A DNA stretch of 64,000 bases, from positions 1,054,001 to 1,118,000 of the forward strand of contig OY762511.1 of the NCBI GenBank assembly GCA_963665925.1, given 5' to 3'. The stretch comes from G963665925 sp963665925 (GTDB taxonomy: Bacteria > Bacillota > Clostridia > Peptostreptococcales > Acidaminobacteraceae). This document shows, one piece after another, positions 9,342 to 18,934 of the stretch. The notes under the pieces were generated by a model. It had not been told where the DNA came from. It saw only the letters and a program-made list of their open reading frames with translations, and searched no databases. Within the stretch, counting starts at the first letter, position 1, and each line of letters begins with the position of its first letter. The translations under genes were made by a program, and so were the position numbers.

Positions 9342-10581
9342 TTATCGATTCGCCTTCTTGCTGATTTTATTAAGATACATGGCCTTGTCTGCAAGCTTAA
9401 GTGTCATGTTAAGATCCCCGTTATAAGGCTCAATACCATAAGAAATACTGACAATCTCAGTATTTTTTTTGATTTCATTTGATATGTTCTCGACTACATC
9501 TGCAATGTGTCCTGGCTGCTCATTCTTAGCTATCAGAATGAACTCATCTCCGCCATACCTTACAATCTGCTTGTTGAAAACGTCATAGGACTTCATAAGA
9601 TTCACCATATAAACAAGTAGATCATCGCCAGCTTGATGTCCCTTTGTATCGTTGTATTTTTTGAAATTATCCAAGTCGACAAAGACGATGGTATAGGATT
9701 TCGTAAAGGCAATTCTATCGAGGTGCTTTCTGTTATACGCACCGGTCAGAGTATCTGTAAAATTCTCGTCCATAAGTCTCTTTGCATATAAATAGGCCAG
9801 CACATACATGTTCACAATAATAAAACTAAGCCCGAAATGGGCCAGATACAAGTTCTTTACAATATAAAGATAAGCCATAATGGTCTCAGCGGCTGTAATA
9901 ATAATCAAGAAAATGCCTGGGATCATATCATAAATTTTCTTTTTAAGAATCAGAATCGCCAATAGTAAAAATGATGCCACCACAAAAACCAGTGATGCCG
10001 AAATATACATTGGCAAGTCCATATAATTTTTCGCAAAGAGGATGCCCAAGGAAAATACTATCGCTGGAATATCAATATACCAATACCGGAATGGCCTCTG
10101 AGCCATATCCTCCATTTTAAATATGCTAATCAATCTGAATGCAATCATGATGTATATCATAGGTGCAATGTTCGCAATTTTTCTCAGCATAAAGTAATCG
10201 ATGATTCTTATGTCAAAGGGGAAATGATAAAACTGCAGGGACTGTACAACCAGCAAAGTGGTGATTGCCACAATTCTATAAAACATTGCTTTGTACTGTG
10301 GATTCCTTTTCACGATAATGATAAGTCCGGCATTTGTTAATACTACCAGTACAATCATCATTAGGAACAAATCATTGAGAATGAAGTTCTTCACGCCTGC
10401 TATAAACTGGGCATCACGGTAATTACTGATCTCTGGGTAGAAAGTCAGAAGACTCCTGTCATAATGGGCCGTAGATAATCTGAACTGATTATGCTCATCC
10501 TTTAAAATTGATGGATCCACAGGAAATACATAAACGTGATTTCTTGCATTAAGATTTGGCTGATTTAGGGTTCCCATGCGG
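9342..10581 (-). pseudogene. C-terminal part of an IS-disrupted membrane GGDEF protein
   Basis: The reading frame (416 codons if the IS-derived TTG at 10592 is used) begins inside the insertion sequence, so this is not a native gene start. It contains the end of an extracytoplasmic beta-rich domain, seven hydrophobic helices (about residues 70-280) and a GGDEF domain with intact RYGGDEF. This resembles 7TM-DISM sensory cyclases. Joining it to the fragment at 11928-12235 through one copy of the duplicated target restores one frame of about 512 codons. A truncated cyclase could still be made from the TTG, but the sensory domain is lost. Confidence 0.85.
10573..10581. repeat. Left target-site duplication of the IS
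   Basis: CCCATGCGG, identical to 11928-11936 on the other side of the element. Confidence 0.9.
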
Positions 10582-11927
10582 GTTAGTGTCAAATGTTGTG
10601 CGCAAAAACCACCAGAACTCCGATAAGGTTTATGCAGCTTTAAGTTTTTCCTCGTAGATCAGGGTAATGACCTTTGAGTCTATATAGCACCTTCCGGTTG
10701 ACCAGTCTTCACTGTACTCGATCAGGTAGGAAGTGACTAAGCGTATGTATGAATCGATCGATGGAAAGATTCCAACGACTTTGGTTCTTCGCCGAATTTC
10801 ACGATTTAAACGTTCGATCATGTTCGTTGAAGCGATTTTTCTAGAATCAATCTGTTCAAAATTGAAGAACTGAAGTGAGTCTTCGAGACCTTCTTCTAAC
10901 GTCTTGATCGCTTCTGGATACTTGCCTTCATAATCATCCATAAAGGTATAAGCATACCTTTTAGCACTATCATAATCAGGCTGCAGCCAAATTTGCTTCA
11001 GCTTTGCACCGAAGGATTTTTTCTGTTTGGCTGGTACATGTGCCATGATATTTCTCATGAAATGTACCTTGCAGCGTTGCCAGGACGATCCTAGAAATGA
11101 CTTTCGAGCTGCGCTAACAAGACCCTTATGAGCATCTGAAACAACTAACCAGACATGTTCAATGCCTCGTGACTTCAGCTTATCAAATAGAGTTGTATAG
11201 CTGGCTTCAGATTCCTCATACATCGGCTCAACAGCAAGGATATCCCGAGTTCCATCAAGTTTAACGCCACAAACGACGTGAACAGCCATGTTTCTGACAT
11301 GACCATTATCTCGGATCTTTTCATAAAGAGCATCCACCCAAAGAACAGGATACTCTGCATCGAGATCTCGATTTCGAAACTCTTCGACTTGTTCATTCAG
11401 CTCTTTTGTGATGTTGCTCACATGGCCTTTTGAAATCGAATCGATACCAAGACTCTTAGCTAGCTTCTCGATTTTTCTTGTCGAAACACCGTTGACGAAT
11501 GCTTCCTGAATGACGTTCATCAGAGCGGCTTCGGAACGCTTTCGTTCCGTCACAAAGAATGGGATATAACCACCTTTTCGTGGTTTTGGAACCATGAGAT
11601 ACATTGTTCCCATACGTGTATCAAAGCGTCTTGGACGGTATCCAGCTCTGTATCCGCTTCTTGATCCTGAACGTTCTGACTTATCTGCACCAAGCTGATT
11701 GGAGAGTTCAGCCTCCATCATTTGTTCGCAGAGCCATTTAAGCATTTCAAGCATGGGATCTTCTTCAGTCACAAACTTCAGTAGCATTTTTTCAAAAGGT
11801 AGGGTAGAATTTTGGTAAGCCATCGGTTTATCATCTCCTATTCAGGTTCTCTAGACAATTACCTTTTCGGAGTTTCCGGTGGCTTTTCCTTTTTCTATTA
11901 ACTTTTGCGCACTTTATTTTACGCTAT
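10582..11927 (-). mobile_element. IS256-family insertion sequence
   Basis: 1346 bp with imperfect terminal inverted repeats sharing GTGCGCAAAA and a TAG-GT start, encoding one Mutator/IS256 transposase. It is flanked by a 9-bp direct repeat CCCATGCGG (10573-10581 and 11928-11936; a preceding T also matches, making 10). The 8-9 bp duplication is typical of the family. The perfect target repeats and intact transposase indicate a recent insertion. Confidence 0.95.
10630..11823 (-). CDS. IS256/Mutator-type transposase
   Basis: 397 residues, the usual length. The DDE catalytic residues are visible as D164 (VLWVDALYE), D230 (WLVVSDAHKG) and E337 (NMIERLNRE), and the family signature C-K-V-H-F-x-R-N is at about residues 251-258. 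The basic N-terminal region would bind the inverted repeats. ATG 11823 follows AGGAGATG. No frameshift or stop interrupts the gene, so the element is probably active. Confidence 0.95.
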   Translation of the reverse strand: MAYQNSTLPFEKMLLKFVTEEDPMLEMLKWLCEQMMEAELSNQLGADKSERSGSRSGYRAGYRPRRFDTRMGTMYLMVPKPRKGGYIPFFVTERKRSEAALMNVIQEAFVNGVSTRKIEKLAKSLGIDSISKGHVSNITKELNEQVEEFRNRDLDAEYPVLWVDALYEKIRDNGHVRNMAVHVVCGVKLDGTRDILAVEPMYEESEASYTTLFDKLKSRGIEHVWLVVSDAHKGLVSAARKSFLGSSWQRCKVHFMRNIMAHVPAKQKKSFGAKLKQIWLQPDYDSAKRYAYTFMDDYEGKYPEAIKTLEEGLEDSLQFFNFEQIDSRKIASTNMIERLNREIRRRTKVVGIFPSIDSYIRLVTSYLIEYSEDWSTGRCYIDSKVITLIYEEKLKAA

Positions 11928-11936
11928 CCCATGCGG
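11928..11936. repeat. Right target-site duplication of the IS
   Basis: CCCATGCGG, matching 10573-10581. Confidence 0.9.
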
Positions 11937-12235
11937 CCAATCATCATATTGTTTACATAGAGTTCAAATGCCATGACATCCGGCAATTGCATTGTTACGG
12001 CCAAATCCTCATAAGGCTCTTGATCAAAGCTTCCTAAAAAATCTACATGCATAACCTCTGTACTCTCAGCAACATATACTGTGCCCAGCGCATAGTCTTC
12101 CTCGAAATCATCACCAGCAGCCGTGAGATGATCAATCGGGCTTCCAAACTCGATGAGAAAAAAAGCATGCGTAGACACGAGTAAAACGATTAGCAGTATA
12201 GATGAAACCATAGTAATCCTGATTTTAGTATTCAT
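11928..12235 (-). pseudogene. N-terminal part of the IS-disrupted membrane GGDEF protein
   Basis: Starting at ATG 12235 (other in-frame start TTG 12283), this fragment encodes a signal-anchor helix (residues 8-27) and the first 75 residues of an extracytoplasmic beta-rich domain, then hits a stop immediately after the target duplication. The codons CGC-ATG-GGA at the break are in the same frame as in the distal fragment, so removing the IS rebuilds a continuous protein. Confidence 0.85.
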
Positions 12236-12380
12236 CCTTACACCCCACAAACAAAACCCTAACACCCCTAGTCTCTCACCCAAGGCCTCAACAGCCCTTA
12301 CGTCTTCTTATTACCCGATAACTGATGATTTAAGTCATCTAGATGAATATCTCCATGCCTAAGAACGTTCTTTATACTAT

Positions 12381-12430
12381 AAAACACCCTATGAAGCTCT
12401 CTCAAAGTAAGAAGAACGTATAGGGTGTTT
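12381..12430 (-). terminator. Terminator after the pirin gene
   Basis: AAACACCCTAT pairs with ATAGGGTGTTT across a long loop. The minus-strand 3' side continues with T-rich sequence. Confidence 0.6.
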
Positions 12431-12460
12431 ATGTTCTAAAGCTTACACATTCTCAGGTTT

Positions 12461-13450
12461 TCAGTCCCCGAAATTTGCAAAGCGCTTCCGTTCACTGCCA
12501 TGCGTCGGGTCTATCCGATCCCATGGCCATCCTCCAAAGCCTGTTCTCTGATAATCTCCATATGCTTGTCGTATTTCTTCCTGCGTATTCATGACAAAGG
12601 GACCATATTGAGCGACCGGTTCATTGATGGGTTCAGCCTGGAGAATCAGGAACGATGCCTTACCGCCAATACTCTTAATGCTATTTGCTTCTGGACTTAA
12701 AAAAGCCTGATGGTTTTCTTCAAGTGTCTCACCGTCAATCTCAAGTCTCTGACCATCGTAAAAATAAAGCGCTCTCTTTTGTGTTGCTGATTTCGCTGGA
12801 AGCTCAATGGTTGAATCCTGCATCAGGGATACTAGGAAAATATCCACATGATGTTCTGCCTGTGCTGCCCATGAATCCGGTGTAGGACCTAAAGCCTGCG
12901 TGTCAGCGTATTTTCCTGCAATGACCCGCACCGTGCTGATTGCACCTGCGTCGTTGGGTATTTCAACTACTGGAATATCCGCATTCCAAAACATCTTATA
13001 ATGAGGTTCAACAAACTTGCTGGACCTCGGCAAATTGAGCCAGACTTGAAAAAGATGCAGGGGATTATCCTCATCCTTGTTTAAGAGAGGAAACATTTCA
13101 GCATGCTGCATGCCTTTTCCCGCTGTCATCCACTGAACATCGCCTTCGCCGTATCTGCCCGATGCCCCCATGGAATCCGAATGATCGACAAAGCCTTCAA
13201 GCACGATTGTCACGGTCTCAAATCCCCTATGCGGATGCTGGGGGAAACCGGGAACCACATGCCCATGATACATCTTCCACCGATTGTTGAGGTCAAAATC
13301 CTGACCCAGGTTTCTTCTGGACAGCGGCATGGCTGGACCGAGTGTGTCTGTCCCTTTAGGATACAGATCAAGATGGTGCGCACAAAATAAAAATGGATCT
13401 TGCGTCTTCCAGTGAAATCCCATTGATTCCTTTGAAATAATTGATGCCAT
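12461..13450 (-). CDS. Pirin-family bicupin protein
   Basis: 329 residues from ATG 13450, which has a strong AAAGGAGG eight bases upstream; the ORF extends to 13522 but without a comparable site. The N-terminal cupin carries the pirin motif HPHRGFETVT and the downstream H-S-D / H-A-E metal ligands (GMQHAEMF), and a second cupin covers the C-terminal half. Bacterial pirins are cytoplasmic; several act as quercetin dioxygenases and others as redox-linked regulators. Which applies here cannot be told. Monocistronic. Confidence 0.9.
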   Translation of the reverse strand: MASIISKESMGFHWKTQDPFLFCAHHLDLYPKGTDTLGPAMPLSRRNLGQDFDLNNRWKMYHGHVVPGFPQHPHRGFETVTIVLEGFVDHSDSMGASGRYGEGDVQWMTAGKGMQHAEMFPLLNKDEDNPLHLFQVWLNLPRSSKFVEPHYKMFWNADIPVVEIPNDAGAISTVRVIAGKYADTQALGPTPDSWAAQAEHHVDIFLVSLMQDSTIELPAKSATQKRALYFYDGQRLEIDGETLEENHQAFLSPEANSIKSIGGKASFLILQAEPINEPVAQYGPFVMNTQEEIRQAYGDYQRTGFGGWPWDRIDPTHGSERKRFANFGD

Positions 13451-13618
13451 TCCATCCTCCTTTATCGCTTTTACAAGTTGTGCTTCCCTTGACCTATACC
13501 CTTTCATGGGTAAATTCTTCAAATCATACTATTTCGCCTGGATCTTTCTGAATAGCATGCCTACCATTTCAATATCAATAATAAGGAAACACGGAGTCAG
13601 TACATTCTTGACCGGTAT

Positions 13619-14188
13619 TTGGTAGAAGTAGATAAAAGCCCAGGCAACCACTCAAGTAAAATGACCTCCATCATGGTGCAAAACCTTGAGCTTATTCCTA
13701 ACATTCATGATGAAGACGGCCTCCTTGTTGACATGCGCACCAGAAACACGGCCTCCAACAAACTCGTTTCAAAGCTAATGGGTACACACGGGCAAACCGA
13801 TCCCTATGCAGATGGTTACAACATGCTCCTTGGCGGCAGCTATGTTACCTATTATCTTGATGGATATGGGTCAGGGGGTACACCTCAAATCACCCTATCT
13901 GTTGATGGCGTTGAAGACATGAGGCTGCGCTTTACAAAGTATAATAAAGCCTTCGAGCCTATTATAGCTGACTTTTACAGGGCAGCATTTGGCAACAAAG
14001 CTGAAATCGTCGCAGTCTATGAGCAGATATTCAAGGATCTGGATACAGTTGTTGGCGTAACCACCCTAGGCAATGTTTATTATAATGCGTCCCAGCTCAG
14101 CGGTAGAACCGTGACCCTTGGTGCATATGAAATCACTTATAAGGATGAAATATCCTTTATGACCATTGACGTAAAGTCCCTGGAATAA
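13619..14188 (+). CDS. Hypothetical protein, probably 5'-truncated or frameshifted
   Basis: 189 codons from a TTG without a ribosome binding site. The frame is open upstream to 13556 with no ATG, and a different frame has ATG 13557 leading into a 22-codon ORF that stops at 13625, which may be the lost 5' end after a frameshift. The product is soluble, Gly/Tyr/Thr-rich in the middle (MLLGGSYVTYYLDGYGSGG), and matches no family I recognise. A clear terminator follows, so the unit was once expressed. Possible pseudogene. Confidence 0.45.
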   Translation: MVEVDKSPGNHSSKMTSIMVQNLELIPNIHDEDGLLVDMRTRNTASNKLVSKLMGTHGQTDPYADGYNMLLGGSYVTYYLDGYGSGGTPQITLSVDGVEDMRLRFTKYNKAFEPIIADFYRAAFGNKAEIVAVYEQIFKDLDTVVGVTTLGNVYYNASQLSGRTVTLGAYEITYKDEISFMTIDVKSLE

Positions 14189-14230
14189 CTGCACTGGCAA
14201 TATCATAAAAGCAAATAGACTATGTAGAAA

Positions 14231-14267
14231 AAAGGTTCTCTTGTTGGTTAAGAGAACCTTTGCTTTT
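14231..14267 (+). terminator. Intrinsic terminator after the hypothetical gene
   Basis: AAAGGTTCTCTT (14231-14242) and AAGAGAACCTTT (14250-14261) form a 12-bp perfect stem followed by a T-rich tail. Confidence 0.85.
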
Positions 14268-14373
14268 CTTGGACTTAGTGAGTTCTTCATTAAAATGCTC
14301 AATTGTCGTCGAATGAGGATATCATCAAGCATGTTTCTTACACCCTGCAATCAGGATTTGCTCATATAAAGAT

Positions 14374-14403
14374 ATTAAAACCGCCAGCAGAACCGGCGGT
14401 TTT
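14374..14403 (-). terminator. trpS terminator
   Basis: AAAACCGCC / GGCGGTTTT perfect stem directly after the trpS stop, with T-rich 3' side on the minus strand. Confidence 0.85.
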
Positions 14404-14413
14404 ATCTTACATA

Positions 14414-15406
14414 CTAACGTGGAATAAAGCCCACTTTTTTATACATCTTTCTCAGTGTCTTCCTAGCTGTTGTCTCGGCTCTGTTGGCGCCATCCTTATA
14501 CACTTCCTCCAAATAAGATTTATTTGACATCAATTCATAAAACTTATCTTGAATCGGCTTTAGAACTTCTATGACAGCATCAGCAACGGCTTCTTTAAAT
14601 ACACCATAGCCCTGACCCTTAAATTCTTCAACAACTTCTTCTGCTGTAACTTCTTTACATACAGAGTAAATAGTTATCAGATTCTTTACACCCGGTTGTT
14701 CGTCTGATAACTGCACAACACCTACTGAATCTGTAACAGCACGTTTGAACTTCTTTTTAATAACTTCTGGAGTATCCAACAGATAGATATTCGCGTTTTC
14801 ATTAGTATCTGATTTAGACATTTTCTTTTCCGGTTCTTGAAGGGACATGATTTTTGCCCCCACCTTAGGAATATAAGGCTTTGGAATAGTAAACGTATCA
14901 CTATATCTATTATTAAATCTATCAGCCACATCTCTTGTTAACTCAATGTGCTGCTTTTGATCACTGCCAACAGGCACCAAATCTGTTTGGTAAAGCAATA
15001 TGTCACAAGCCATCAAAACTGGGTAGGTAAAGAGACCCGCATTAATATTATCACTTTGTTTTGCTGATTTATCTTTAAACTGAGTCATTCTGCTTAACTC
15101 ACCAAAGTAAGTCATGCATGACATTACCCACGCCGCCTCTGCGTGCGCTGGTACATGTGATTGAATAAATAGTGTGTTCTTTTCTGGATCAAGGCCACAT
15201 GCAAGAAGCATAGCCAATCCTTCTAAGGTTTGTCTTCTAAAGTCTTTTGGTACTTGTAGTTGAGTCATTGCATGCATATCAACAATACAATAGTAACACT
15301 CATACTCATCTTGCAGCTTATTCCAGTTTCTAACTGCACCCAAATAGTTTCCAAGTGTTAATTTGCCTGACGGTTGAATCCCACTAAAAATAATCTGCTT
15401 ATCCAT
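14414..15406 (-). CDS. trpS: Tryptophan--tRNA ligase
   Basis: 330 residues, the normal size of bacterial TrpRS. It charges tRNA-Trp with tryptophan in the cytoplasm. The class I signatures are present: the HIGH-equivalent PSGKLTLGNYLG at the N-terminus and EKKMSKSD for the KMSKS loop. Start ATG 15406 follows GGGAGG. The gene is controlled by a tryptophan T-box leader immediately upstream and ends in its own terminator, so it is a single-gene unit. Confidence 0.98.
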   Translation of the reverse strand: MDKQIIFSGIQPSGKLTLGNYLGAVRNWNKLQDEYECYYCIVDMHAMTQLQVPKDFRRQTLEGLAMLLACGLDPEKNTLFIQSHVPAHAEAAWVMSCMTYFGELSRMTQFKDKSAKQSDNINAGLFTYPVLMACDILLYQTDLVPVGSDQKQHIELTRDVADRFNNRYSDTFTIPKPYIPKVGAKIMSLQEPEKKMSKSDTNENANIYLLDTPEVIKKKFKRAVTDSVGVVQLSDEQPGVKNLITIYSVCKEVTAEEVVEEFKGQGYGVFKEAVADAVIEVLKPIQDKFYELMSNKSYLEEVYKDGANRAETTARKTLRKMYKKVGFIPR

Positions 15407-15424
15407 AATTAAACCTCCCTAAAT

Positions 15425-15640
15425 ATAAAAAAAGCCCCCGTCTCTGAAAGAGACGAAAGCTTTACTTCCGTGGTACCACTCTAATTGAAAAATCCACTCA
15501 TATCTGATAACGGAGTTACCCGTTGACACCTACTCACTTTCAATGTCAAACTCATGAGTCCATTCGAAAAAATCCGGCCTGTCAAGTTCCACCACCCCTT
15601 GACTCTCTATAAGGTTTCATTTATCTACTAATCTCAATCA
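15425..15640 (-). promoter_or_regulatory. Tryptophan T-box riboswitch
   Basis: On the minus strand the leader shows the AGTA and AGAGAG...GGTGGTGGAA Stem I elements, a specifier loop GAA-TGG-A with the Trp codon UGG, the T-box sequence GTGGTACCACGG (complementary to the uncharged tRNA 3' end; plus strand about 15469-15480) and a terminator hairpin followed by TTTTTTT (15427-15461). Uncharged tRNA-Trp would stabilise the antiterminator and turn trpS on. Confidence 0.92.
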
Positions 15641-15661
15641 TCGCTTTAGCTTATTAAACAT

Positions 15662-15689
15662 ATTATATATTCTACAAGCATTTTGTCAA
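15662..15689 (-). promoter_or_regulatory. Promoter of the trpS T-box transcript
   Basis: Minus-strand TTGACA (15684-15689), 16-bp spacer, TATAAT (15662-15667). Both hexamers are perfect. Confidence 0.85.
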
Positions 15690-15743
15690 CTTTTCGCGTT
15701 ATAGTGTTTTTTGTTTTTGGGGATTTGAGTTTTAAAACTGTGG

Positions 15744-16223
15744 TTACTTGTGGTAAGGTTCCCCCCGCGCAATCCGGTACGCCCGGTAAACCTGCTCCAA
15801 CAGTACCACCTTCATGAGCTGGTGGGGGAATGTCATTTTTGAAAAGGAGAGTTTATAGTTTGCCCGCTTAAGAACGGCTTCAGCAAGGCCTAGTGACCCA
15901 CCAATAACAAAGACTATGTGGCTCTTCCCGCTTACACCAAGCTTTTCAATATGGTCTGAAAGCGCCTCGCTGGTCAGCTGCTTGCCTTCAATGGCAAGGG
16001 CAATGACATATGCCTGATCAGGGATTTTGGCCAAAATCCGTTCGCCCTCTTTGTCTTTAACCTGAATTTCTTCCTTCTCACTTAAGGACTCTGGACACTT
16101 TTCATCAGGTACTTCAACCTGTTCCAGCTTGCAGTATTTGCTCAGGCGCTTGGCATACTCGGCAATGGCTGCTGTAAAATACTTCTCTTTTATTTTTCCG
16201 ACAGAAATCACTGTAATTTTCAT
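15744..16223 (-). CDS. rlmH: 23S rRNA pseudouridine-1915 N3-methyltransferase
   Basis: 159 residues from ATG 16223, exactly the standard RlmH length; the longer upstream frame has no support and AAAGGA precedes this ATG. RlmH is a small SPOUT methyltransferase that methylates pseudouridine 1915 of helix 69 in the assembled ribosome. The SPOUT SAM-binding knot is visible as VFVIGGSLGL and the C-terminal LLEQVYRAYRIARGEPYHK ending is diagnostic. In many Firmicutes rlmH lies near the origin beside yycJ/walJ; here walJ is 12 kb away. Confidence 0.97.
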   Translation of the reverse strand: MKITVISVGKIKEKYFTAAIAEYAKRLSKYCKLEQVEVPDEKCPESLSEKEEIQVKDKEGERILAKIPDQAYVIALAIEGKQLTSEALSDHIEKLGVSGKSHIVFVIGGSLGLAEAVLKRANYKLSFSKMTFPHQLMKVVLLEQVYRAYRIARGEPYHK

Positions 16224-16338
16224 ATTTAATCCTTTCTCATGCATGGTCTTGATTCTATTATAGCTTGTCCAGGCATGGGAATAAACTCCCGGTCCAAATG
16301 AACCTTGTGCCCAGCAACCACACACCTCACTTTCCACA

Positions 16339-16380
16339 TAAAAAGAAAGTCCCGACAACTTCGGAACTCCCTTTTTCTTT
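16339..16380 (-). terminator. Probable terminator after the chemoreceptor gene
   Basis: AAAAAG..AGT.CCGA pairs with TCGG.ACT..CTTTTT on the minus strand, ending in a T-rich run. Imperfect stem. Confidence 0.5.
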
Positions 16381-16480
16381 TACCTATAGCAAAGCTTCTG
16401 AGTCTAAGCGGTTTTCCTTGTCAAACCACCTGCATTCCAGGGCTTATACTACCCCCGTCTTGCCCTGCGCGATGCCTGTC

Positions 16481-18934
16481 TTACTCTATTTCAATGACTT
16501 CTGTATATTCAAATGCCATGCCGTCCTCGTTCATCAGCTTAAATGCGCTCACCATATCCCGCAGGGTTTCTGCAAGGGCTGCCATCTCTTCACTGGCTGC
16601 CGCACTTTGCTGCGAGCCTGAAGCATTCTGCTGAGTAACCTGGGAAACCTGTGAAATACCATCATTGATCTGTGATATGGCAACAGCCTGTTCGCTTGAA
16701 GCCACTGCAATCTGACTTACGAGCATTTCAGACTCTTCGACGCCCTTAAATATTTTTGACAGGGCTCCGGATGTCTGGTCTGCTATTTTTGTACCGGCCT
16801 CCACCTTCTTGATGGAGTCTTCAATCATATCAGTTGTCTCTTTTGCTGCATTGGCACTGCGCGCAGCAAGATTACGCACCTCTTCGGCAACCACGGCGAA
16901 GCCTTTGCCGTGTTCTCCAGCGCGTGCGGCTTCAACCGCTGCATTTAGAGCAAGAATATTGGTCTGGAATGCAATCTCATCAATAACCTTGATAATATCC
17001 GCAATTTTAGAGGAGGACCTGCTGATATCCTGCATGGCCTTGACCATCTCCTGCATCTGCTTGTTGCCTTCATCTGCCTGATACTGGACTTCCTTAGTCA
17101 GCGTCTGGGTCTGGTCCGCTGTTTTCGCATTCATTCTGGTCTGCTCTGCAACCTCTTCAATGGAGGCTGAAATCTGCTCAAGGGAGCTGGCCTGTTCAGT
17201 TGCACCCTGCGACAGGGCCTGAGATGCATCAGACACCTGACCTGCACCACTCGCAACATCCACAGACGAGGCCTTGATTTCTGAGAAAATCTTATTGAAG
17301 GTATCTATTATGTGATTCAGCGATACACGCATGGCTTTAAAATCACCCTTATAATCACGGTCAATACGCGCATCCAGATTCTTTGAAGCCATCTCTGAGA
17401 GTACCTCTGACATCTCACTGATGTAGGACTTGATAACATCTGCCATTTCTGAAAGACTGGCGTAGAGCGCTGTGAACTGATCTCCAATCTCCTTGGTGTC
17501 TTCATCCACTGCTGCAATATCAGCCGATACATAGAGCGCACCCTCTGCCATATGCTCCAAATTCTCTATAAGCTTTTCAATTTCAGCATTTTGATACTTG
17601 GCCTTCTTCTCCTGAATATCAGCACTTTCCTTAATACGATTGGCCTGTTCTTCCTGGTTTCTGGCTGCCGTTCTGATTTCAGTCTGGTCGACTAGAACCT
17701 CGAAGGCACCAAGAACCTCCCCATTTCGGCCAATAATAGGCAGAGCACTGTAGTCGATTTCCATAAGCCCGTCCCTTGGACGGGCTACAGTTTCACTCGC
17801 CTCGCGGTTCCGACTGCTCATGGCGCGCTTGCAGGCACATTCACCGGTTTGACAGTCTTCCGTCTTAAATATGCTGTAGCATTTCTTCCCAATGGCGTTT
17901 TCGTAGGTTATGCCCAGTGTCTTGAGCCCTTCACGGTTGATATACCTGATTGTGTAATCGCTATCAATGGTCATTGAGGCAATCGGCACCTCATCAATGA
18001 AGTCGCTGAGTCTTGCCGCAACATTGTTCACACCATCCATAAGTGCCTTCCATCCACCGCTGAACTGCTGCGTATCGGCACTCTCCTTCAAATTTCCAGA
18101 CTCTATTGCCCTTTCCAGCTCATCCGCTTCAAAAATAACACTTTTCACGGTTGCCATGATTCTATCAAAGGCCTTTGCCAGTTCACCGACTTCATCCTTT
18201 GACCCAATATCTGTTTCCGTATCGAAGTCACCCTCTGCAGCCGCCTGAAGCGCACTGCTTATGCGCATGATTGGCCTAGTAAAAGAACCACTGATCACAT
18301 AGGCCACGCTCGCTGCAATGATAACCAGTGCCGCTGCAGAGAGCATCTGGTACATTTTTAGATTTTCAATCATGGCATTGGTTTCGGCAATTTCCTTCTG
18401 AGACACTTCATAGATTGTCTCGCCAATCAAGTTGACATTCTCGCGTGCTGCGTTGAATGCCTCCATGCCACTGACTTCACCAGGGCGTGTACGGTTAGAA
18501 TAGCCGTCTATATAAGCCCCAGTCACTTCCATCCACGTCGAGAAGTTTGTGTTAAAGGCTGCCTGCTCATTGACCAAGGTCTGACGCAGCGGGCTTTTTG
18601 AATCTGCATCAAAGAATTTTAAACTTAAGGTTGTCGCACCATCGACACGTTCAAGGGTTTGCTGGGCATTCTCTGCATAATCTGCCCTGACCATCTCAAC
18701 CTCTTCCTGTGTGCCCGAGGTTGATGACAAGCTCTGCAGTGCAGTAAGCGCCTGATAAAAATCGCGGTCTCCATTGAGTACCAGGGTTGTGGCTTCAATG
18801 CTTATGGTATTGAACTGCTCAATTGTAGCGTTCAGCAGATTGATTGAATAGTAGCTAAACCCAAACATGATTCCAAGAACAATGACAAGTGGCACGATAA
18901 TCATCAGCATCATTTTACTTCTTATGGAATGCAT
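16481..18934 (-). CDS. Methyl-accepting chemotaxis protein with PAS domain
   Basis: 817 residues. N-terminal TM helix (8-32), an extracytoplasmic four-helix ligand domain to about residue 205, a second TM, HAMP, a PAS domain (about 320-440) and a coiled-coil MCP signalling domain with the hairpin tip EIAFQTNILALNAAVEAARAGE-type sequence. It feeds CheA/CheW. The PAS domain has a cysteine cluster (KKCYS, EDCQTGECACKRAM) of a kind common in chemoreceptor PAS domains, possibly redox or metal sensing. Start ATG 18934 follows GAGGAGGGG. No other chemotaxis gene is in the window. Confidence 0.93.
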   Translation of the reverse strand: MHSIRSKMMLMIIVPLVIVLGIMFGFSYYSINLLNATIEQFNTISIEATTLVLNGDRDFYQALTALQSLSSTSGTQEEVEMVRADYAENAQQTLERVDGATTLSLKFFDADSKSPLRQTLVNEQAAFNTNFSTWMEVTGAYIDGYSNRTRPGEVSGMEAFNAARENVNLIGETIYEVSQKEIAETNAMIENLKMYQMLSAAALVIIAASVAYVISGSFTRPIMRISSALQAAAEGDFDTETDIGSKDEVGELAKAFDRIMATVKSVIFEADELERAIESGNLKESADTQQFSGGWKALMDGVNNVAARLSDFIDEVPIASMTIDSDYTIRYINREGLKTLGITYENAIGKKCYSIFKTEDCQTGECACKRAMSSRNREASETVARPRDGLMEIDYSALPIIGRNGEVLGAFEVLVDQTEIRTAARNQEEQANRIKESADIQEKKAKYQNAEIEKLIENLEHMAEGALYVSADIAAVDEDTKEIGDQFTALYASLSEMADVIKSYISEMSEVLSEMASKNLDARIDRDYKGDFKAMRVSLNHIIDTFNKIFSEIKASSVDVASGAGQVSDASQALSQGATEQASSLEQISASIEEVAEQTRMNAKTADQTQTLTKEVQYQADEGNKQMQEMVKAMQDISRSSSKIADIIKVIDEIAFQTNILALNAAVEAARAGEHGKGFAVVAEEVRNLAARSANAAKETTDMIEDSIKKVEAGTKIADQTSGALSKIFKGVEESEMLVSQIAVASSEQAVAISQINDGISQVSQVTQQNASGSQQSAAASEEMAALAETLRDMVSAFKLMNEDGMAFEYTEVIEIE

